DNA of 64,000 nt from Ochromonas danica. Its lineage: Eukaryota > Sar > Chrysophyceae > Chromulinales > Chromulinaceae. A program made the translations under genes and the position numbers. Of this stretch, positions 57,734 through 64,000 are shown piece after piece (positions within the stretch are counted from its first letter, which is position 1; each line of letters starts with the position of its first letter). The stretch lies in contig VKHL01000012.1 in the NCBI GenBank assembly GCA_015146655.1, positions 248,001 to 312,000 on the forward strand, written 5' to 3'. Under the pieces are notes generated by a model. That model worked only from the letters and a program-made list of their open reading frames with translations. It had not been told where the DNA came from and made no database searches.

Positions 57734-58894
57734 TTACATAGCGGCAGCGTAGATACCAATTACATCCTTCAGTGTAAGGATACGAGGATTAGTGTAGGAA
57801 CAAACATCCTTCATGGCGTTCTCAGCCATGATCTGGAAGTCCTGCTCCTTCACATTCGCCTCCTTGAGACCAGCAGGAATTCCCACATCCTTAGACAGAA
57901 CCTGGATTGCTTCCAAAGCCTTCTCAGCCCCAGCGCGAGGAGACAAGCCGTCGATGTTCTCACCCAAAGCTCTGGCCACATCGCAGAAGCGGTCCAGACG
58001 AGAGATCAAGTTGAAGCGAGAGACATGAGGCAACAAGATTGCATTGCACATGCCATGAGGAAGGTTATAGAAGCCACCCAACTGGTGAGACATGGCATGG
58101 ACATAACCCAAGCTGGCATTGTTGAAGGCCATACCAGCCAGGTACTGAGCATAAGCCATCTGATTACGAGCGTTCATATCGTGACCATTAGCAACGGCAA
58201 CGCGGAGGTGCTTCGAGATGAGGGAGATGGCCTGAAGAGCGCAAGCATCCGTCACTGGGGTGGCGATGGTGGACACGTAGGCCTCGATGGCGTGGGTCAA
58301 GGCGTCCATACCAGTGCAGGCAGTGAGGAAAGGAGGCATGTCCTCCATCAACTCGGGGTCGTTGATGGCAACATTGGGAGTGATTCTCCAGTCACCGATG
58401 GCCATCTTGACGTGGTTGGAGGTGTTGGTGATGACGCAGAAGCGAGTCATCTCACTGGCAGTGCCAGCGGTGGTGTTGACGGCGATGAAAGGAGGCATGG
58501 CCTTGGAGACCTTGTCTACGCCTTCGTAGTCATGGATCTTCTTGCCATTGGTAGCAATAATACCAATACCCTTGCCGCAATCATGAGAGCTGCCACCTCC
58601 CAAAGTGATGATAGCATCGCAGTTGTTCTTCTTGAACACCTCCACGCCCTCGTGAACATTGTTGTCGGTGGGGTTAGGAACAGTCTTGTCGTAGATGACG
58701 GCATCGTGGCCAGTTGCCTTCTTGATGAGGCCGGCGATCAGGTCAGCCTTGCCCAACTTCACCATGCCACTGTCAGTGACAATGAGAGGCTTCTTGGAGC
58801 CCAAGCTGGCAACACGGGCACCGATCTCGTTAATAGCGCCAATGCCCATGAGGGAGACGCTAGGCATGAAGAAACCATAAGTTTGGCGGATCAT
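57734..58894 (-). CDS. Iron-containing alcohol dehydrogenase, copy C
   Basis: 386 residues. Differs from A/B at few sites, mostly in two patches: the middle (IIATNGKKIHDYEGVDKVSK, FCVITN, AIGDWRITP) and the C-terminus (DVCSYTNPRILTLKDVIGIYAAAM). The rest is identical. Motifs intact. Upstream it is head to head with copy D. The first about 150 bp of 5' flank resemble A/B, then diverge and include a hairpin (59128-59183). Confidence 0.95.
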   Translation of the reverse strand: MIRQTYGFFMPSVSLMGIGAINEIGARVASLGSKKPLIVTDSGMVKLGKADLIAGLIKKATGHDAVIYDKTVPNPTDNNVHEGVEVFKKNNCDAIITLGGGSSHDCGKGIGIIATNGKKIHDYEGVDKVSKAMPPFIAVNTTAGTASEMTRFCVITNTSNHVKMAIGDWRITPNVAINDPELMEDMPPFLTACTGMDALTHAIEAYVSTIATPVTDACALQAISLISKHLRVAVANGHDMNARNQMAYAQYLAGMAFNNASLGYVHAMSHQLGGFYNLPHGMCNAILLPHVSRFNLISRLDRFCDVARALGENIDGLSPRAGAEKALEAIQVLSKDVGIPAGLKEANVKEQDFQIMAENAMKDVCSYTNPRILTLKDVIGIYAAAM

Positions 58895-59127
58895 CTTGTC
58901 TTAGAAGTTGTTCTGGGGAGGTTGTGGAGGGGTAGTTGCAGTTGCAGCTCGAAGGATTTCGATTGTGACTGATTGCAGGCAGTTGAGCGCCAAATCCATC
59001 TTTGCATTCGCACCCGAGGAAAGCCTCTAAAGAACAAGCTGGTTGAAGTAGCCAAGCAGGATCATCAATCACGCTCTCCCATCGCTGCCCGGAACTTCCA
59101 CCTCCATGTCGTGATGTGCAGGTGGGT

Positions 59128-59183
59128 AGAGCATGTGGCTAAACCTGGGATTACACATTTTCCCGGGTTTAGCCGCATGCTCT
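59128..59183. repeat. Inverted repeat in the ADH C/D divergent promoter
   Basis: Arms of 23 bases (59128-59150 and 59161-59183) with a 10-base loop. Two mismatches are both G-U compatible when read as RNA on the plus strand. Core words are GGCTAAACC and GGTTTAGCC. Absent from the corresponding flank of ADH A/B, where unrelated sequence lies. Confidence 0.8.
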
Positions 59184-59434
59184 GGTTGCGCGCAAAGAGA
59201 AACGACTGTTTGGCGGCGAAAAGCATCTGCTCAGTGTTTTTCGGTTGGTCCTTCCGTAACTTTAATCGCCACTTCACAATGTGGGGAAGTTAAAGCCTTC
59301 AACTTCAACTGCACCTGCACCTGTTGATCTGGTCGGCTGCGAGCGAAGACGAAGACAGTCACAATCGAATCATCAATTGATCCGACAAGACTCCCTCTGC
59401 TCCTCCCCGACAAATTTAACTAAACCTCGCAAAA

Positions 59435-60595
59435 ATGATCCGCAAAACTTATGGTTTCTTCATGCCTACTGTCTCCCTCATGGGAATCGGCAGTGTTAGC
59501 GAGATTGGTGCCCGTGTTGCCAGCTTGGGCTCCAAGAAGCCTCTCATTGTCACTGACAGTGGCATGGTGAAGTTGGGCAAGGCTGACCTGATCGCCAGCC
59601 TCATCAAGAAGGAGACTGGCCATGATGCTGTCATCTTCGACAAGACTGTTCCTAACCCCACCGACAAGAACGTCCACGAGGGTGTTGAAGTTTACAAGAA
59701 GGGTCACTGTGACAGCATCATCACTTTGGGAGGTGGAAGCGCCCATGATTGCGGCAAGGGTATTGGTATTGTTGCTACCAACGGCAAGAAGATCCATGAC
59801 TACGAAGGCGTGGACAAGTCCACCAAGGCCATGCCTCCTTTCATCGCCGTCAACACCACCGCTGGCACTGCCAGTGAGATGACTCGCTTCTGTATCATCA
59901 CCAACACCTCCAACCACGTCAAGATGGCCATCGTTGACTGGAGAACCACTCCCAATGTTGCCATCAACGACCCCGAGTTGATGGAGGACATGCCTCCTTT
60001 CCTCACTGCCTGCACTGGTATGGACGCCTTGACCCACGCCATCGAGGCCTACGTGTCCACCATCGCCACCCCAGTGACGGATGCTTGCGCTCTTCAGGCC
60101 ATCTCCCTCATCTCGAAGCACCTCCGCGTTGCCGTTGCTAATGGTCACGATATGAACGCTCGTAATCAGATGGCTTATGCTCAGTACCTGGCTGGTATGG
60201 CCTTCAACAATGCCAGCTTGGGTTATGTCCATGCCATGTCTCACCAGTTGGGTGGCTTCTATAACCTTCCTCATGGCATGTGCAATGCAATCTTGTTGCC
60301 TCATGTCTCTCGCTTCAACTTGATCTCTCGTCTGGACCGCTTCTGCGATGTGGCCAGAGCTTTGGGTGAGAACATCGACGGCTTGTCTCCTCGCGCTGGG
60401 GCTGAGAAGGCTTTGGAGGCAATCCAGGTTCTGTCTAAGGATGTGGGAATTCCTGCTGGTCTCAAGGAGGTGAATGTGAAGGAGCAGGACTTCCAGATCA
60501 TGGCTGAGAACGCCATGAAGGATGCTTGTGGCTTCACCAATCCTCGCATCCCCACTCTGAAGGATGTAATTGGTATCTACGCTGCCGCTATGTAA
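59435..60595 (+). CDS. Iron-containing alcohol dehydrogenase, copy D
   Basis: 386 residues, the only copy on the plus strand. The N-terminal third differs from the others (VSEIGARV, IASLIKKETGHDAVIFD, VYKKGHCDSIITLGGGSAHDCG). The segment about 59740-60465 matches A/B in DNA, and in the protein follows A/B rather than neighbouring C (VDKSTKAMPP, IVDWRTTP). The GGGS motif and metal ligands are intact. The stop-codon hairpin is lost. Divergent from C across 540 bp. Confidence 0.95.
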   Translation: MIRKTYGFFMPTVSLMGIGSVSEIGARVASLGSKKPLIVTDSGMVKLGKADLIASLIKKETGHDAVIFDKTVPNPTDKNVHEGVEVYKKGHCDSIITLGGGSAHDCGKGIGIVATNGKKIHDYEGVDKSTKAMPPFIAVNTTAGTASEMTRFCIITNTSNHVKMAIVDWRTTPNVAINDPELMEDMPPFLTACTGMDALTHAIEAYVSTIATPVTDACALQAISLISKHLRVAVANGHDMNARNQMAYAQYLAGMAFNNASLGYVHAMSHQLGGFYNLPHGMCNAILLPHVSRFNLISRLDRFCDVARALGENIDGLSPRAGAEKALEAIQVLSKDVGIPAGLKEVNVKEQDFQIMAENAMKDACGFTNPRIPTLKDVIGIYAAAM

Positions 60596-60842
60596 AGAGT
60601 TGCCTTAGGCACATAGAGAAGTGACGGTGCGGAAACTTTTGATAGATCGTGTTTTCGTATTTTTGTTTCCTTGTCATAAACTAAATCATTCAATTTTTGA
60701 AATGTTTTGTTTTCGGTTTGTTTGAAGTGATTTATGGCGAGAATGGAATTAGACTAGAGCTTAAAGCCTAGAAAACGTAATATTGATGACGTTGTGTTTA
60801 GTTTGGGGAGAAGACTCTGCAGTGGTTGTTGTCATGTTGTTG

Positions 60843-63604
60843 TCATAGGTTGGCGACTTTGGCTGAAGTCACTCTGCGGATGACTTCGCGCAGGCGCTTG
60901 AGGTGCAGCCTGGCTACCTCCTTGCCCACCTCCTCCACCTCCTCCGCTGTCCTGCCGTCGCCAGCGAGAGCTCGACCTACTTGTTTGATGTCTTCTTCTA
61001 CGGTGTTGGGGTCCGAGCAGACCAGGTAGACCTCTTGCATCGCTGCTTTCCACTCCTCCACAGAGACTCCAGCGGCTGGCGCGGGGGGAGGAGGAGGAGC
61101 AGCCTGGCTCTTGGCCACGGCCGCGGAGAGCTGGTCGTCGAGGTCGTCGATGGTTCTCTGCAGGTTGTCGACGGTGAGGCGCTGCTTCGCGACGGTCTCC
61201 TCGAGGGCCGCGGCCTTCTGCTGGAGCGCTTCCTGGCCGCGCAGGCGCTCCTCCAGCGACTGTCTGTCTCGCCGCAGTCTCGCCACTTCCTCTTCCAGCG
61301 CCGCCACTTGCTGGAAGGAAGGCCCCGCGGTGACGGGGGAGGGCGAGGGCGCTGGCGGGCTGTGGCGCAGTCTCTCCAACTCGTGCTGCGCTGCGAGCAG
61401 TTGCCGCGACTGCTCCGAGCCGCTCTGCTGCAGCGCTGCTTGTCGATCCAACAAGTCGCTCTTCTCGGTCATGAGCTTCTCCACGCGATTCTTGAGTGAT
61501 TGCAAAGTACAGGCTGACTGTCAGAGGGAGAGGTAGTGGAGGTAGGAGGAGGAGGAGGGGGTGGTTACCTGGAGAGAGTCGTTGCGCTCTTGTAGCTTGG
61601 TCACGGTGTCTCGCGCCTTCTGCAGCTCCTCTTGGCTAGCAGAAGACGAGGCGGAGGAGGAGGAGGCTCGCAGCAGGCGGTCATAGTCCGCGGCCAGGGC
61701 CGTCACTGCCTTGACGACTTCTCCTGCGCTGCCCGAGGCGTTGGCTGCCGTCAGAGAGGTAGCAGAGGAGGAGGAGGAGGAGGAGGGCAGCAGCGGGTAG
61801 AAGGAGCTGCCGGGAGAGGCGTGGCTATGGCTGTGGCTCTGCTGCAACTGCCAGAGGCTCTGCTGCAGGGAGGAGGAGGAGGAGGCCTGCTGCACGAGCA
61901 GTTGGTCCACTTTGCCTTGCAATTGTTGCAAACCTTGCTGCAGCCAGAACAGATCCGATGGGCTTCCTCCTCCTCCTCCTCCTCCAACGCTTCCTGGTCC
62001 TCCAGATGGTACGGCGCCAGCTCCTCCTCCTCCTCCACCTCCCACAGGGTAGGAGTAGGAGGGGGGAGGGTAGGAGGGGGCGGGGTAGTAGTAATTGCGC
62101 GGGCCCTGTCCGTCCACTACCATCAGCTGCTGCTGTTGCTGTTGAGGGGGAGGGTAGTAGTCATTCTGTGGCTGAGCAGGAGCAGGAGCAGGAGGAGGGT
62201 AGTTCTGGTTGTTATTGTTATTGTTGAAGTTGTTGTTGTGGTAGTTGGTCTGAGGAGGGATGGAGGAGGAGGAGGGTGGCGGGTCTTGTGGGTGGGTAGC
62301 GGTAGCGGGTGGTAGCAAAGCCCCTGCAGTGCCCGCAGCGCGAGAAAGTCGAGCCATGCGCTCTGTGAGGCCCTGGCCAGTCTCAGCTGGGGCAGGGGTA
62401 GGAGCAGGAGGAGGAGCGGTAGCGGCGAGGGTGTCCTTGGTCTGCTTCTTCTTGCCCTCCGCGGAGGATTTGATCTTCGCCACCTCCACTACCGCGATGA
62501 TGTAGGAGGAGGAGGAGGAGAGGCGACAACCATCCATCCAGCTGGTAGCAGCAGGAGGAGCAGCAGGAGGAGGAGGAGGTATGCAGAGAGAGAAGATTTC
62601 TCCTTTGCGACGGCCAACAAGCGCAGCGCAGAGGCCAGGCAGTCCCTCCTCCACCCCCGCCGCCGCCGCTAGCCTCACCTTCACCACGTCATCAGGCCGC
62701 TGCACTTCCTTCAGAAGGCGTTTGGAGGAGTCGATGGGGTCGTCCTCGAGGCCGCCGGGCACCTCGAAGAGAGAGAAGAAGAGCCCCGCGGCCATGCCGG
62801 GCGCCAGCACCGCCACCTCCTCCTCCTCCTCCTGCTGGGCGCCCAGAGACAGCGAGAACACGATGGGCTCGACTCTCTTCGTCACGGCCGCGAGGTGCGC
62901 GACGGTGAAGGCCGTGGCGCGGGCGAAGGCTGTGGCCGCAGCGGTCGAGTCGAAGGTGAGCGTGTATGGCGCGGAGGTCAGCGCGAGGTGCAGCCCTTGC
63001 AGGCGATAGGCGAAGGCGCAGTCCACGGCGATGACCGCCTGCGGGACTTTCTGTCCGTTGTAGACGAGCAGCTGACAGGTCGAGGTAGAGGTAGAGGTAC
63101 TGCCTAGTAGCACACAGCCCAGCGCCGCGCCGCCCTCCACGGCCTCGTAGCCTGTGCCGCTGCCGTCCAGACGGTAGAGATGCACTGTGGCGGAGGTGAT
63201 GATCTGAGAGAGACAGACAGACAGACAGATCAGACCACAGCAGTAGCAGGAGGAGGAGGAGGAGGAGGAGGAGGGAGGGTACCTTGGAGGGAGGCGGTGC
63301 TGCCTTGACTGCAGCGGTCGAGGGCGTGGGAGAGACTTCTGCTGCCATTGGAGGATCTTCTCTGCCATACACGCAGTTCAGTCAGAGGAGCACGGCATAG
63401 CGGTAGGAGGAGGAGGAGGAGGAGGGCTCACTCTTTGATGGAGACCTTCTTCTTGCGCGGCTCTTTGGGCGCCGTGTACTTCAAGGCCTCGTTGCTATCG
63501 CTGCAAGTCAGAGTGAGTGATGCGAGACAGACAGACAGACAGACAGACGAAGAGGGATGGCGTCACCTGGCGCTGGAGAAGAGCAGGTTGCTCAGACTTG
63601 ACAT
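60843..63604 (-). CDS. FKBP15: FKBP15-like protein (WH1-like + FKBP-like + coiled coil)
   Basis: Exons 63567-63604, 63432-63500, 63283-63361, 61569-63203 and 60843-61517 give 831 residues. Architecture follows FKBP15/WAFL, an endosome-actin linker. A short basic start (KEPRKKKVSIKE) leads to a WH1/PH-like fold (SATVHLYRLDG, LGCVLLG, CQLLVYNGQKVPQAV, FDSTAAATAFARA). An FKBP-like domain follows (DDVVKVRLAA, GRRKGEIFSLCIP). Then come Gln/Asn/Pro and Gly-rich disordered sequence and coiled coils (LFWLQQGLQQLQGKVDQLL; ALEEEVARLRRDRQSLEERL; VDNLQRTIDDLDDQL). It ends in a helical domain (VSVEEWKAAMQEVYLV). The peptidyl-prolyl site looks degenerate. Introns 51-79 bp. Confidence 0.75.
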
Positions 63605-64000
63605 CTCACAAGAGAGACAGAGAAGAGACAGAGAGAAGGACCAGACCAGACCAGACCTGATCAGATGAGATCAGATGAGATCAGATGAGATGATGACGAG
63701 CAGAGCAGCAGAGACAACAAGATACACACAGCGGGCTTGATCGCCAGATATCTGGCCATCTGAGATTATTGTGTAAATACACTACAATAAGTAAGAAATA
63801 GCTTATTCTGTTAGGTATCATGTTATATATGTAGATCTACATACTGTAATATATACATACAATTGATTGGTTGTCTAATCGATGATTATGTAGCAACTTC
63901 AATCTAATTTCAATCCCGTTAGACTTCCTCCCTGTCTGCTAGCTGTAGTTGTGGTTGTGGCTGTAGAGTCTGGCGGCGGGTTCTGGAGAAGTGTTTGCAG
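63605..64000. repeat. Gene-free window edge with short tandem repeats
   Basis: AGACAGAGA and AGATGAGATC tandem units occur at about 63612-63692, with AT-rich sequence further on. Probably the 5' flank of the FKBP15-like gene. No gene is seen before the window ends. Confidence 0.65.

Overview
The window is nuclear DNA from a unicellular eukaryote. Genes on both strands are interrupted by short GT-AG introns (mostly 50-80 bp, one apparently 34 bp). The gene set is eukaryotic: TRAPPC3/Bet3, proteasome Rpt5, Tim13, a TRF4-type poly(A) polymerase, an FKBP15-like protein and PLAC8-, tweety- and p31comet-like proteins. Plant-style LRR receptors, type II NADH dehydrogenase, plant-like cysteine synthases, iron-type alcohol dehydrogenases and bacterial-type PI-PLC domains point to a free-living protist (an amoebozoan or similar lineage is possible). 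I cannot fix the taxon. Genes end in TAA, TAG and TGA, so the code looks standard. Genes are dense, often divergent, with 100-500 bp spacers.

Layout. 0-3 kb: small basic protein, TRAPPC3, decayed piggyBac-like transposase. 3-7.6 kb: LRR polytopic receptor copy 1, split by a stop and a frame change. 7.8-24.2 kb: secreted unknown, NDH-2, p31comet-like, cupin/JmjC-like membrane protein, SLC17-type transporter, tweety-like protein, two unrecognised proteins (one probably mitochondrial), TRF4 with an acidic insert, DUF167. 25-28.3 kb: tandem PI-PLC pair. 28.7-35.4 kb: GST-like, Tim13, two cysteine synthase paralogues, Rpt5. 35.7-42 kb: unknown conserved protein, PLAC8-like, proline-rich C2/EF-hand protein, ankyrin protein. 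42.3-43.5 kb: decayed hAT element and a perfect 25-bp hairpin. 43.5-48.7 kb: LRR receptor copy 2, intact as one frame. 49-53.3 kb: four neighbouring genes of bacterial-effector flavour (Tdi1-C/DUF1851 immunity-type, ART-fold, secreted His-rich, secreted HNH). 53.5-60.6 kb: four iron-ADH copies, two of them inside identical 1.66-kb repeats. 60.8-63.6 kb: FKBP15-like.

Three themes stand out. First, sequence homogenisation between paralogues (LRR, PI-PLC, ADH). Second, a 9-bp palindromic element, TTAA(C/G)TTAA, occurs 12 times, essentially only in spacers and often just upstream of start codons. Third, the run of effector/immunity-like genes at 49-53 kb beside an expanded ADH cluster. All exon structures were worked out by eye from splice signals, reading frame and protein continuity, without transcript data.
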